Assembly: GCA_036873755.1 (NCBI GenBank)
Contig: JAVTVY010025233.1
Span: 1 to 64,000 of the forward strand
Length of the DNA: 64,000 nt
Origin: Hanleya hanleyi
Lineage: Eukaryota; Mollusca; Polyplacophora; Lepidopleurida; Hanleyidae
Reading direction: 5' to 3'
The notes beneath the pieces are model-generated. The model made no database searches, was not told where the DNA came from, and saw only the letters and a list, made by a program, of their open reading frames with translations. Positions 1 to 10,485 of the stretch are shown piece after piece (positions within the stretch are counted from its first letter, which is position 1; each line of letters opens with the position of its first letter). Both the position numbers and the translations under genes were made by a program.

Positions 1-111
1 GGTGACCGGAACTGACCTTTGACCCCGGCGCGCAAAGGTTTCCACCGCTCCGCGGTGGAAACCTTTACACTGCGCGCCGGGGTCAAAGGTCAGTTCCGGT
101 CACCTTTAGCG
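1..111. repeat. Palindromic hairpin with DR1-like motif
   Basis: The two halves are inverted copies of each other, GGTGACCGGAACTGACC... and ...GGTCAGTTCCGGTCACC, around a short centre (CCACCGCTCCGCGGTGG). Each arm carries GGGTCAAAGGTCA, a nuclear-receptor DR1-type motif, and a GGTTTCCACC segment. Closely related hairpins occur near 12,450 and 38,430-38,690, always upstream of a zinc-finger gene. The left limit is set by the window edge. It could be a regulatory palindrome or an element end; which one is unknown. Confidence 0.8.
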
Positions 112-504
112 ACGTACACCAAACAGAAGCGAGTATTTAAAATCCGTCACAGAGCTCTCGTCCAATCAGAAGCGAGTATTTTGACCCGGTGCATTATGGG
201 ACATATCCAAGATGGCGGTTCCAAAATGACGGATCCAACATGGCGGCTCCAAAATGCGCCGGGGTCAAAGGTCAGTTCCGGTCACGTGAACGGAAGCGGA
301 AGTGACCTCCGGAGCTCCGGAGCTCCGAGTTCTCTTGTAGCAACGCCCGTCAACGCCCGGTGGTGGCGTCGGAGCTCCGGAGCTCCGAGTTCCATGAGCT
401 CCGGAGCTCCAAGAGCTCGGCGAGCTCGGAGCTCTTGCATATAAACACACACATGCATCTGTGAAAGCTTCATTATACGCCTGGTGTCCGTGGAGATGAG
501 AGCC
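112..504 (+). promoter_or_regulatory. Promoter region of the zinc-finger/ATPase gene
   Basis: CCAAT boxes occur in the repeated motif CCAATCAGAAGCGAG (about 160). A YY1-like AAGATGGCGG lies near 208, and GTCACGTGAAC plus CGGAAGTGACC (E-box-like and ETS-like) near 280-308. A run of GGAGCTCCGGAGCTCC palindromes follows between 310 and 430. A TATA box TATAAA is at 440-445, about 60 bases before the chosen ATG. The same pieces recur at other element genes in the window. Binding by these factors is inferred from motif identity only. Confidence 0.6.
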
Positions 505-1761
505 ATGGTTTACGCATGTCACTTGTGTTCGAAGTCATTTTCCACGCCATTTAATCTACGTAGACATATACAGCGAAGCCATCTCAAGGAACGGAGTCCC
601 GATAACGTGCAAATTCAAAGTACGCGCGAGGAACGATCAACACCTACGTCACACACGACAGTATTAGAGCACCCTTATACGATGACGGTGAGCGGCCCTA
701 CGGGGTGTGGAAAGACGTCCTGGGTGATGAAGTTCTTAGAGGAAGGTGTGGCAACCCCAGCTCCGACACGTGTTGTTTGGTGTTATAGCCAATGGCAGCC
801 CGCCTACGAAACTGCACGACTACAGAATGTGAGCTTTGTTCCAGGAATTCCTCACGACATAGACGAACCCTATTACTTCGATTCCGAGCAGACCAACGTG
901 GTAGTGCTCGATGATCTGATGAGTGCGGCCAAGGACAATTCGAAAATCGCCGACCTATTCACCAAAGGGTCCCATCATCGAAATCTGTCCGTCATCTATT
1001 TGACTCAGAATCTCTTTCCTCAAGGGAAGGCGTCCAGAGATATTGCCTTGAACTGCCAATACTTTGTGTTGTTCTCCAATCCCATTGATAGAGCACAAAT
1101 CCGTGTGTTTGGTAGTCGAATTTATCCTCAGAACATTGACCATTTTATGTGGGCGTTTCAAGAAGCGACAATTCGTCCGTACGGCTACCTGTTCGTAGAT
1201 TTAAAAGCCCATACCCCCGAAGATCGTCGGCTGACGACCCACCTGTTACCCGGCGAGGAATCACCACAACGGCCTATACCCCTACACCATCCGCCGAGTG
1301 CACTCCTGGCAGAGCAGCAGCAGAAGCCCACCCCCATACAGCGGGCCCGCTTCATACCATCAGTCCTGGAATATCACCCAACCGTGAAGGCCCAACCCGA
1401 GGTTGAAGAACATAATGTGAACTCGAGGCTATGGAAGGATTTGTTCAAAGAAAGTATGGACGCCGAGATGGGCGGGATGTTGGAGGCCACAGGAAACAAG
1501 TTTCAACGCAAAGGGTATTCGAAAGAGGAAGCTGCAATTTTAGCCCATAACAGATTGGCACCCAGACTACGACGGGCTTTACGTCAGCAGTATGTCGACT
1601 TACTGACCCATATGAAATTGTTGGATAAGGACCCAGTCCATATGGAAATTGAAAGAACAGCGTCGATGTTGAAAACCTCGGGCATGAACTGGAAAGCGGC
1701 GTATGTCAGAGCAATAGCACAAAAGAAACATTTGTTCGAACGCATCATTAAACAACGTTAA
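505..1761 (+). CDS. C2H2 zinc-finger protein fused to Polinton-type packaging ATPase
   Basis: A C2H2 finger (CHLC...HIQRSH, residues about 5-26) is followed by a P-loop ATPase with Walker A GPTGCGKT (about 64-71) and Walker B VVVLDDLM. The signature FTKGSHHR...VIYLTQNLF matches the packaging ATPase at 55216-55824, a FtsK/HerA-type enzyme that pumps DNA into capsids in Polintons and related viruses. After a Pro-rich linker comes a helical basic C-terminal domain of about 110 residues, also present in the next gene. The frame is open from GTG at 484. ATG 505 was chosen because it has a good context (GCCATGG) and gives the MVYAC start seen as MFTC/MAYTC in the other finger genes; ATG 496 is possible. 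The Polinton ATPase has no finger, so this is a fusion. DNA targeting by the finger is inference. Confidence 0.85.
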   Translation: MVYACHLCSKSFSTPFNLRRHIQRSHLKERSPDNVQIQSTREERSTPTSHTTVLEHPYTMTVSGPTGCGKTSWVMKFLEEGVATPAPTRVVWCYSQWQPAYETARLQNVSFVPGIPHDIDEPYYFDSEQTNVVVLDDLMSAAKDNSKIADLFTKGSHHRNLSVIYLTQNLFPQGKASRDIALNCQYFVLFSNPIDRAQIRVFGSRIYPQNIDHFMWAFQEATIRPYGYLFVDLKAHTPEDRRLTTHLLPGEESPQRPIPLHHPPSALLAEQQQKPTPIQRARFIPSVLEYHPTVKAQPEVEEHNVNSRLWKDLFKESMDAEMGGMLEATGNKFQRKGYSKEEAAILAHNRLAPRLRRALRQQYVDLLTHMKLLDKDPVHMEIERTASMLKTSGMNWKAAYVRAIAQKKHLFERIIKQR

Positions 1762-1987
1762 AGCATTAAGAAAGTGTGTTAAAGCGTTGAGACGAGCGTT
1801 AAGGCGTAACGACGGGCGTTGACGGGCGTCACTGCATTTCGATGAATTGGTGTCAATTCCATGAAATCAGAGCTTCTGAGCTAATTCACCAGGGCGTTGA
1901 AGCGTTGAGCTAAGCGTTGATGGGCGTTACTGTCTATAAAAGCGAGCGTATTCCCAAAACACGCACAGTCGACGTTCAACCGTCAAC
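1762..1987 (+). promoter_or_regulatory. Intergenic promoter with GCGTTGA repeats and TATA box
   Basis: The stretch is rich in degenerate GCGTTGA/GGGCGTT repeats. It contains a block around CAGAGCTTCTGAGCTAATTC that recurs at about 36,640 and, inverted, at about 40,400. TATAAAAG at 1935-1942 lies 46 bases before the next ATG, a normal spacing for a TATA-driven gene with a short leader. Confidence 0.6.
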
Positions 1988-2560
1988 ATGGCTTATACTT
2001 GTTCTGAGTGTGAACGCACGTTCACCAGACATTACGATATGATGCGACACCAGAAAAATATACATGGGACTGAAGACGCCGAGGAGCCCGTTGAGGCAGA
2101 TACTGATACAGAGATTGATGAGAGTGCATCGACTGATACCGAATCCAAGATGGCTGACAGTCTATCTACTGATATGGAGAGCTTGACCTCAGAGAATCAG
2201 CCTTCATCCCAGGAAAGTGAGGCAGAACCTACCTTCTGGGATCGTATTGTGACAGCAGCTATCAATACTCACGCTGAAGCGATCGAGGACGCCGGAGAGG
2301 ATAATTTACAACAGACGTACACCCAAATGCGCCCCCGCATCAGGAAAACAGCCATGGCGATCTATGAACAGTATACCTTACTACCGCTTGAAATGAAAGG
2401 GGACCCCACGCACAGGTCCATCATGAAGACCAAGCGTCACTTGGAAGAGGATATGGGTTTACCACCCACCGAGGCCCTGGAAAATGCGATCAAAATGCGC
2501 AAACAACTGTTTCAGGACATGCTGCCCGAAGAATATCCAGGCCTGGCCGACGATGATTAG
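1988..2560 (+). CDS. Acidic C2H2 zinc-finger protein with ATPase-gene C-terminal domain
   Basis: The 190-residue protein starts with a single C2H2 finger (CSECERTFTRHYDMMRHQKNIH). A strongly acidic Ser/Thr/Glu-rich stretch (about 30-90) follows, then a helical domain beginning FWDRIV. That last domain resembles the C-terminus of the neighbouring finger-ATPase protein: compare DPTHRSIMKTKRHL here with DPVHMEIERTASML there, each followed by an Ala/Lys-rich helix. It is therefore the ATPase gene's tail without the motor. The layout (finger plus acidic segment) suggests a DNA-binding adaptor or regulator, but function is unknown. It has its own TATA box and its own 3' hairpin with AATAAA. Confidence 0.8.
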   Translation: MAYTCSECERTFTRHYDMMRHQKNIHGTEDAEEPVEADTDTEIDESASTDTESKMADSLSTDMESLTSENQPSSQESEAEPTFWDRIVTAAINTHAEAIEDAGEDNLQQTYTQMRPRIRKTAMAIYEQYTLLPLEMKGDPTHRSIMKTKRHLEEDMGLPPTEALENAIKMRKQLFQDMLPEEYPGLADDD

Positions 2561-2709
2561 AATAAACGGTTCAGAATGAACATGACCGAAGAAGGAACTC
2601 TCTGAAATGGCGACTTCTGATTGGACAAGAATACATCTAACGGACAGGAATGAATAGGACAGATGCAAATGGCGGTCTCTGATTGGACAAGAGTCTTTCT
2701 TGAATTGTA

Positions 2710-2766
2710 AACATACCCAACGCGGCTCCCCCAGCGTGGGTATGTTATGATGGAGGGGAAAATAAA
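2710..2766 (+). terminator. Conserved 3'-end hairpin plus AATAAA
   Basis: A perfect 10-bp stem AACATACCCA/TGGGTATGTT (2710-2746) has an inner CGC/GCG pair and loop GGCTCCCCCA. AATAAA follows at 2761-2766. The same stem, loop and spacing to AATAAA occurs at five other well-matched sites plus one diverged site in this window. Confidence 0.75.
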
Positions 2767-2844
2767 CTATATGAAAAAAAACTTGTTGTTGTTGTTGTTC
2801 CCTCATGTGTCATCCTTGTTGTTGTTGTTTTCTCTCTCTCTCCG

Positions 2845-3110
2845 GTCTATATCATGGCGTCAAAACGTCTAGCAGGACCCATACAAGGACCAGTTTTCGA
2901 CACTAGGTGACCACATCCCGACGGAATGGCCAGTTTTCGACACCGGATGTGCCGCCATCTTGAACATACGTGCCGCCATCTTGGATATGGCCCATAATGC
3001 ACCGGGTCAAAATACTCGCTTCTGATTGGCTGAGAGCTCTGTGACGGATTTGAAATACTCGCTTCTGATTGGACAAGAGCTCCGCATTACTCACTGGCGG
3101 CCATCTTGTA
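2845..3110. repeat. Shared block with CCAAT and YY1-like motifs
   Basis: It contains the phrases CAGTTTTCGACACTAGGTG, GCCGCCATCTTG (twice) and CTCGCTTCTGATTGG (twice). The same block recurs at about 34,190-34,400 and 42,480-42,700, in opposite orientations within the nested element, and in part at 118-250. No coding potential was recognised. Confidence 0.6.
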
Positions 3111-3870
3111 CCCACCTCCCACATGTCACTCACACTGGCGGCCATCTTGTACCCACCTCCCACATCTCACTCACACTCGCGGCCATCTTGTACCCACCTC
3201 CCACATCATGACACTTTCAGTTGTAAATAGTTTTAGTTGTGCGATAGATATGCATGCGACACAGAAAATTCATTCCCACATATTCCACTCACTGGCGGCC
3301 ATCTTGTATCCACCTCCCACATGTCACTCACACTGGCGGCCATCTTGTACCCACCTCCCACATGTCACTCACACTGGCGGCCATCTTGTACCCACCTCCC
3401 ACACATGATGAACAGCTCTCACAGATTTAACAAACATGGGAGACAGTAATGCACTGTTACAATGATCACTGTCATAACATGCACATAAACAGACTCACAG
3501 TGAGTGATGAACAGCTCTCACAGATTTAACAAACATGGGAGACAGTAATTCACTGTTGGTTACAATGATCACTGTCATAACATGCACATAAACAGACTCA
3601 CAGTGAGTGATGAACAGCTCTCACAGATTTAACAAACATGGGAGACAGTAATTCACTGTTGGTTACAATGATCACTGTCATAACATGCACATAAACAGAC
3701 TCACAGTGAGTGATGAACAGCTCTCACAGATTTAACAAACTACTCGCGGCCATCTTGTACCCACCTCCCACATCTCACTCACACTGGCGGCCATCTTGTA
3801 CCCACCTCCCACATCTTGCACTCACTCACACTCGCGGCCATCTTGTACCCACCTCCCACACATGACACTG
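3091..3870. repeat. YY1-like motif array flanking a 99-103-bp tandem repeat
   Basis: GCGGCCATCTTGTACCC units spaced by CACCTCCCACAT lie at 3091-3400 and 3740-3870. Between them (about 3407-3740) a 99-103-bp unit starting GATGAACAGCTCTCACAG is repeated more than three times. The short open frames across the arrays are repeat artefacts. Confidence 0.7.
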
Positions 3871-3879
3871 GCGGACATC

Positions 3880-4460
3880 GATACCTCACTCGACCCCATT
3901 GGTCCATTAGGGGCTTCCCTAGCTCCAAAACGTCTATTTCCATACCCTTGGGCCTCCGCGCATGCGCAGAATGCCGATAGCTCAACCTCGCGCCCAGCCC
4001 ATCAGATGACCCTTCATGAATGCTTCACTTTGATACCTCACTCGACCCCATCGGTCAACTAGGGGCTCCCATAGCTCCAAAAGGCTGTTTTCATACCCTT
4101 CGGCCGCCGCGCATGCGCAGAAGGCCGATATGTCAACCCCACACCCAACCCATTAGATGCCCCTTCACCTAAGCTTCACTTTGATACCTCACTCGACCCC
4201 ATCGGACCATTTTATCTAGGGACTACTTTTTCTCCGCGGAAGCTTTTTCCCGAGACCGAATCACCGCCAAAACCGCGGCCAAACCGCATCACCGCGTATG
4301 AATACATTTTTTTTTTTTTTTTTTTTTTTTTTGCCGGAACTTTTTTTTTTTGCACACCTCCCCAATAACCCCCCCCAACCCCCCAATAACCCCCCAATGC
4401 CCATACACTTATGACGTCACACAAGGTTCTGCGCATGCGCAGTGGGGGGGTATTTCGCCA
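3880..4460. repeat. NRF1-like tandem repeats and low-complexity tract
   Basis: Units contain CGCATGCGCAGAA and the phrase CCCTAGCTCCAAAACGTC, the same family as 7,085-7,900 but inverted. Then come a T tract (about 4,308-4,332) and a C-rich stretch, ending in GCGCATGCGCAG near 4,432-4,442. Confidence 0.6.
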
Positions 4461-5095
4461 ATTTACGTACTACATACTACTCATGTCAGATAACATTGAA
4501 CCAGATTCACATGTCTGAATGTCTGCCTACAGTGAGCCTATATTAACATCATTATTACGGTGAACCTATCTCAATATACCACAGCATCATGAACCAATGT
4601 TAACATCAGGGAAAAAGGAACCAATGTTAGCATCATTACACGGTGAACCAATGTTGAAATCCTGACTAAATGAACTAATGTCAATGCATGTAAATGGTGA
4701 ACCTATGTTAACGCAATTAGAATGACATCATTTAGAGATATTTTAATATGTTCTGTAGGTTCTAACTCCACGACAGAGAGTGGAAGTTGCTAAAATTTTA
4801 AACTGCTAGAATTGTGAAATCTATTCAGTTTTTGTATCGACCAATGTGTGAACCAAGACAAAAAAAAATTACACTGACTGTCGCTAATATATGTAATAGA
4901 AATTTTAAAAAAAATTCATCAATGAAACTACCAGTAGGATCATACGTCCCTGAACTGCTTAAAAATAGGTGAGTAGAAGTTGTGTAACTTACGTGACATG
5001 GAATGTAAATTACAAAAGAGTCACGTAAGTTACACGTAACAAAACCATGTAAAATGGGAAGCATTTTTTGTTGAAAGCAAATCCAAAATATTTAT
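4461..5095. other. Unassigned AT-rich stretch
   Basis: It has degenerate repeats of GTGAACCTATGTTAACAT (4,540-4,720). No gene or recognised element was seen. Confidence 0.4.
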
Positions 5096-5100
5096 TATAC

Positions 5101-5765
5101 TACTTACCAGTAACATATACCAGTACATACCGGTAACAATACCAGTACATACCGGTAGTAACATATACCTGTACATACCAGTAACATATACCAGGACACA
5201 ACGGTAACATATACCAGTACATACCGGTAACATATACCTGTACATACCAGTCACATATACCAGTACATACCGTTAACATACACCAGTACATACCAGTAGT
5301 AACGTATACCTGTACATACCAGTAACATATACCTGTACATACCAGTAACATATACTAGTACATACCAGTAGAAGCATACACCAGTACATGCCAGTAACAT
5401 ATACCTGTACATACCAGTAACATATACCAGTATATACCAGTACTAACATATACCTGCACATACCAGTAACATATACTAGTACATGCCAGTATCATATACC
5501 AGTAACATATACCAGTTCATACCAGTAACATACCAGTACATACTGGTAACATATGGCTGTACATAACAGTAACATACATGGAAACCCGTACATACCGGTA
5601 ACATATACCTGTACATACCAGTAACATATACCAGTACATACGATAACATATACCAGTGCATACCGGTAAGATTCCAGTACATACCAGTAGTAACATATAC
5701 CTGTACATACCAGTAACATATACCAGTACATATCGGTTTCATATACCAGTACATTCCGGAAACAA
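5101..5765. repeat. CATACCAGTAACATATA minisatellite
   Basis: About 660 bases are made of variants of a roughly 22-base unit reading ACATATACCAGTACATACCA. It stays open in several minus-strand frames (repeating TGMYWYMLPVCTG) only because the unit lacks stops. It is not considered a gene. Confidence 0.85.
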
Positions 5766-6370
5766 GTCCGCCTGGTTGCTTGGGTAGACACCATATATGT
5801 TTTAATTGTTCAGTAATTTGAGCACAGTCCACAGTCATATTAGGTAGATTAGAACTTGATATGGCATAGAGGTACGGCTGTTTTACACAGAAAAATCGTG
5901 TGAGTTTTTGCCTGCTGCTGTAAAAAGCATAAGTTTTCCCATTACTGAATATAGAGGAGCAGAAACTGGTCAAAGAATATTGAAGCGACAAGTCTTATAA
6001 CGCATTAAAATATCCAAATTACTCAAAGCTAATATCAGTCAATATTCTCGTGGAATATTCGCTATTCATGGAGAGAGAAAAAACATCTCTTGGGCTCGGT
6101 ACATGTGCACGAAATTTTTACTTTTTACGTACACTGGCGGGCAACACTCTCCTGTGTTCATAATGTCAGGTTGAGATGAAGACTGACACCTGAGACACTG
6201 ACCCTAATGCACTGCATATAGGGAACAATTGTGGAGACGGACACGTGAGGCACAGACCCTAATACATTGCATATAGGGAATATCTGAGGCACAGACCCTG
6301 TTATATTAGGGAAGAATTGTGAGGAGGGACACCGGAGGCACAGACACTAATATATTGCATGCAGGAAGCA
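5766..6370. other. No recognised feature
   Basis: Short repeated phrases (GACACGTGAGGCACAGACCC, 6,180-6,350) were seen but no gene. Confidence 0.4.
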
Positions 6371-6374
6371 ATTA

Positions 6375-6535
6375 TTGATGGTTGGTTGGTTGTTTGAAGT
6401 TTAACGTCGCGCCTAACCTTATTGGTCATACGGCGACGATGATCATGACACAAACAAACATACCCTAGCAAAACCCTAACCCTAACAAAAACCTAACCAA
6501 ATCTACAAACAATTTCGAATTTTGAAAGTTAGGCT
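6375..6535. repeat. Dispersed TTTAACGTCGC repeat
   Basis: It reads GGTTGGTTGTTTGAAGTTTAACGTCGC..., then ATACGGCGACGATGATCATG and an AACCCTAACCCTAAC tail. An inverted copy lies at about 13,050-13,200. Its style resembles short dispersed repeats of marine molluscs. Confidence 0.6.
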
Positions 6536-6904
6536 CTACAGACACTGGTGATCACAATGGATCACCAGAGAGCCTAATTTGTTTGGCACTTTAATTTACC
6601 TCCTGTGCCAGACAAACATGGTACAAACCATGCTGTCCTAATGCATAATGGAGTTAATATGAAATGAATTGATTTACGTGTTATCAGACTTTAGATTTCA
6701 TTTCTCTAACAAAATCTAACGTTACGGTTATTTTCCCTCCATTTCCCCATCATTTGTGTGTTAATCGGAGAGAGTGACATGAGTAGTAGTGTAAGAGTAA
6801 ACTGTCGTCCATTTCACCCGGATGTAGAGGTCATTTGTGGCGGAAATGTGGCGGTGAGATCCAATCAGAAGCGAGTAAAATTTGACCTCAGAAATTTGCA
6901 TATG

Positions 6905-7055
6905 ACGTTCTGTGGGTGCAAGATGGCGGCGTGTGGGTGCAAGATGGCGGCGTGTGGGTGCAAGATGGCGGCGTGTGGGTGGAAGAAAGATGGCGGCGCG
7001 TTCTGTGGGTGCAAGATGGCGGCGTGTGGGTGCAAGATGGCGGCGTTCTGTGGGT
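6905..7055. repeat. YY1-like array (GGGTGCAAGATGGCGGC)
   Basis: Six units match AAGATGGCGGC, mostly inside GTGTGGGTGCAAGATGGCGG. The same unit fills both arms of the nested element (33,356-33,560 and 43,330-43,556). Just upstream lie a CCAATCAGAAGCGAG motif and TTGCATATGACGT. Confidence 0.8.
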
Positions 7056-7084
7056 CGTAATGTATACGGGGAATACCTAAATAG

Positions 7085-7925
7085 ACGTTTTGTCACCTAG
7101 GGGAGCCCCTAATGGGCCGATGGAGTTGAATGAGGTATCCATGTGAAGCCTAGGTGAGGGGGCATCTGATGGGCTGGGTGTGGGGTTGACATATCGGCCT
7201 TCTGCGCATGCGCGGTGGCCCAAGCGTATGGAAATAGACGTTTTGGGATGTAGGGGAGTCCCTAATGGTCCAATGGGGTCGAGTGAGGTATCAAAGTGAA
7301 GCCTAGGTGAGGGGACATCTGATGGGCTGGGTGTGGCGTTGAACTATCGGCCTTCTGCGCATGCGCGGTGGCCCAAAGGTATGAAAATAACCGTTTTGGA
7401 GCTAGGGGAGCTACTAATGGTCCGATGGGGTCGAGTGAGGTATCAAAGTGAAGCTTATGTGAAGGGGCATCTGATGGGCTGGGTGTGGGGTTGACATGTC
7501 GGCCTTCTGCGCATGCGCGGTGGCCAAGCGTATGGAAATAGACGTTTTGGGATGTAGGGGAGTCCCTAATGGTCCAATGGGGTCGAGTGAGGTATCAAAG
7601 TGAAGCCTAGGTGAGGGGACATCTGATGGGCTGGGTGTGGCGTTGAACTATCGGCCTTCTGCGCATGCGCGGTGGCCCAAATGTATGAAAATAACCGTTT
7701 TGGAGCTAGGGGAGCTACTAATGGTCCGATGGGGTCGAGTGAGGTATCAAAGTGAAGCTTATGTGAAGGGGCATCTGATGGGCTGGGTGTGGGGTTGACA
7801 TGTCGGCCTTCTGCGCATGCGCGGTGGCCCAAGGGTATGGAAATAGACGTTTTGGGATCTAGGGCAGCCACTAATGGTCCAATGGAGTTGTATGAGGTAT
7901 CCATGTGAAGCCTAGCTGAAGGGGT
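7085..7925. repeat. Five ~152-bp tandem repeats, each with an NRF1-like palindrome
   Basis: The 10-mer GCGCATGCGC recurs at 7204, 7357, 7509, 7661 and 7813, a period of 152-153 bp. Each unit also contains GACGTTTTGG, GGGGTCGAGTGAGG and CATCTGATGGGCTGGG. The same unit occurs at 33,600-34,180 and, inverted, at 42,700-43,260. Confidence 0.85.
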
Positions 7926-8890
7926 ATTTGATAGCTGGGTGGGTGCATGTAAAAATTTTCCTGAAAAAAAAAACGGAACTCGGACTTTATCGAAAAATCC
8001 GGAAAAATGTTTAAATATGGGGTATGGGGGTATATGGGTCGCCGGGCTTAACGGGGCTCGCCTATCAATAGAGTTATCTCCCCCTAGTTCCAGGGTGGGT
8101 GTATGTAAAAAATTTCCTGAAAAAATACGGAACACGGACTTTATTCTAAATTACGGGAATATGCCTATATGGGGTATGAGGGGTATAGGACCATCCTGGG
8201 AAACCTACTTCTCGACATTTGCGGTATAGGTTGTGGGGTCTCGTTTTCTTAGTCTCGTCAAGACAAACATGATAGGAAGTGTACCGGAGCGAAACGGTGA
8301 AATTTGTGAAAAAGTACGATATAGCCCCATATAGACATATATATATAAATATATAGTCCCATACTGGGGGTATAGGTTCAATGTTTATCCTACTGGGAAA
8401 CCTACTTCTAGACATTTGCGGTAGCTAGGGTTGTGGGGTCTCGTTTTTCACGTCTCGACATTTAGAACATGATAGGAAGTGTCGTGGAACGAATCGGTGG
8501 AAATTTTTGAAAAAAGTCACCAAGGCCTGGGTAGGCCCATAGGCCTATACTGCATGGCTATGGGTGTATAGGGCCATACGGGGTGGACATGTTGGAGTCT
8601 AGGTGAGTCCCTGTTGGTCCAATGGGGTCGAGTGAGGTCTTATTTTGAAGCTCTCGTGGAGGAGCACTTGACTACACTAATGGTTCGTCCGCGTTCAATA
8701 GTCTGCGCATGCGCAGACTGGCCCGTAGTATAGAAAGTAGGCATTTTGGGGGGTATGTGGGTGTGTGTTTGGGTTAGAGATGGGCTATTCACGGTTCGAA
8801 TGGGTCGTGTGAGGTATCCATGTGAAGGCTAGATGTGGGGGCTAGACTAATTATATATTCTGTATTATACAATCGGATAGCGGTTGTCGT
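7926..8890. repeat. Long shared non-coding block
   Basis: It contains repeated phrases such as CTGGGAAACCTACTTC, CATGATAGGAAGTGTC and CGAATCGGTGAAA. It is collinear with 34,480-35,560 and inverted relative to 41,480-42,420. TGCGCATGCGCAGAC lies near 8,702. No gene was seen. Confidence 0.7.
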
Positions 8891-8922
8891 GAATAACAAC
8901 AAGTTCAGCAATGTTTATATAG

Positions 8923-8977
8923 TTTATTATCCCCAATGTTACATCATACCCAGGCTGGGGGAGCTGCCCTGTGTATG
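8923..8977 (-). terminator. Conserved 3'-end hairpin and AATAAA (minus strand)
   Basis: The stem CATACCCAGG...CCTGTGTATG (8945-8977) has a GGGGGAGC-type loop. AATAAA reads on the minus strand at 8928-8923. It terminates the pseudogene at 9129-10039. Confidence 0.65.
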
Positions 8978-9128
8978 TTTAGTATGTTAACAGCAAAACA
9001 AATTGAAATATCAAACACCATGTTTTATTATTTAATGCACCGTCACATTAGGTACAAGTGTTTACTGAGCTCAAGTCAACGATCAGCATGTAGACATAGA
9101 GAGTATGTGCGGCATGTTATGGTATTCA

Positions 9129-10039
9129 TCAATGCGCGGGTGACGCATTCAACCGATGGCGGTGGTCGGTCAGCTTGGTCAGGAAAAACGTGATATTGGT
9201 TACCCTCTCTACCACCCATTGTATGTTGGGGCGTTGGCGATGTGCCCATCTCAAGGGTTCCACGGTGTCCAGTATCTCCAGCATCGTCTCTAGTGACCTC
9301 CGGTTAATGATGGTGAACGGCTGGTCACATAGATATTATTGCCGGGATAATAATACCGTAACTGGCCCGTCTTTTTGTGACGTAAGATGTACCCGAAAGC
9401 GACATTCAATTTGAAGGCCGTAGTTTGATCTTTGAAGATGGTTTCCACGTAGCTGCGTAGACGGGTGCGGTTGGTCAGTGGAAAATTGTAAATATCTTGA
9501 ATAGGGCCATGAGGGTGGAAACAGTGCCGTGTCATGGACCAATGGCGCCGATCGATGTCACTCACTGGATGGTTGTCCTGTAAGAGATCGCCCAGAAAAT
9601 GTTCGATGTTGTCAGGCGTATGACTCGAAACCGTAACGCTGGGGTCCGGTTGGATATCCAGGCTCTTCTGAACTGTGGGTATAGGCGGGCTCTCCTTCAT
9701 CGCATCACCAGTGGCGTTCGTCTCCCCGGGCTTATCTTCACTGGGTCTGACCTTCCGCGACTCCTCTTCAGTAGGAAGTTGTCGCTCAAACCGTAGAGAC
9801 GGACCATGAATCAAACGCTGATGCCGTCTTAACTGACTGAAGAGTTGACCACAATCCTCGCATGGACGCTTGCGTCACCCATGAATTGAACGTTCGTGGC
9901 GCAGTAACTGATCCTCCCGATTAAATGACCCTGCGCAGGTTATACAAGTATACCGTGCATCGTTGTGGTTGGAGGCCTCGTGGCGTCGTAAATTATCTAG
10001 ACGAGTAAACTGCCTCTGACAAGTTGTGCAAGTGAACAC
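9129..10039 (-). pseudogene. Dead C2H2 / polymerase-N-domain gene
   Basis: Collinear with the intact gene at 10486-11472: fingers, acidic linker, then the HPVSDIDRRHWSM polymerase-N-like domain. Three lesions are visible. The start codon position reads GTG (10039-10037) where paralogues have ATG. A TGA lies in frame at 9877-9875 (codon 55) where the intact copy reads Pro. The frame is lost near 9330, so the last 60 or so residues read in another frame to a TGA at 9131-9129. The gene lies downstream of the intact copy on the same strand, consistent with tandem duplication. Confidence 0.8.
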
Positions 10040-10228
10040 CTTGGTGGAATCGCCCAGAAAATGTTCGATGTTGTCAGGCGTATGACTCTGTACCTGTCAA
10101 CGCCCGTCGCTACACCTTAACACTCTAACATAACGCCATGATATAGACCGGAGAGAACAACAACAGCAACAACAACAACAAGGATGACACATGAGAGAAC
10201 AACAACAACAAGAAGTTTTTTCATATAG

Positions 10229-10284
10229 TTTATTCTCCCCAATGTTACATCATACCCACGCTGGGGGAGCCGCGTCGGGTATAT
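10229..10284 (-). terminator. Conserved 3'-end hairpin and AATAAA (minus strand)
   Basis: The hairpin is CATACCCACGC / GCGTCGGGTAT (10251-10284) with loop TGGGGGAGCC as read on the plus strand. The minus-strand AATAAA is at 10234-10229. It sits about 200 bases past the stop of the 10486-11472 gene. Confidence 0.7.
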
Positions 10285-10485
10285 TTACAATTCAAGAAGA
10301 TTCTTATCCAATCAGAGGCCACCATTTGCATCATATTCGTTCCTGTCCGTTAGATGTATTCTCGGCTACTCTTGTCCAATCAGAAGTCTCCATTTCAGAA
10401 AGTTCCATCTTCGGCCATGTTCGCTCTGAACCGTTTGTTCTAATCGTCATCGGGCAGGCCAGGATACCGTTGATGAAACATATCC

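Noticed and set aside
5030..5991. Overlapping minus-strand frames rich in Met, Tyr, Trp and Cys
   Set aside because: Encoded by the CATACCAGTAACATATA minisatellite in all phases; no promoter, no homologue.
6475..6500. Telomere-like AACCCTAACCCTAAC
   Set aside because: Only two or three units, embedded in a dispersed repeat with an inverted copy at 13.1 kb; not a telomere.
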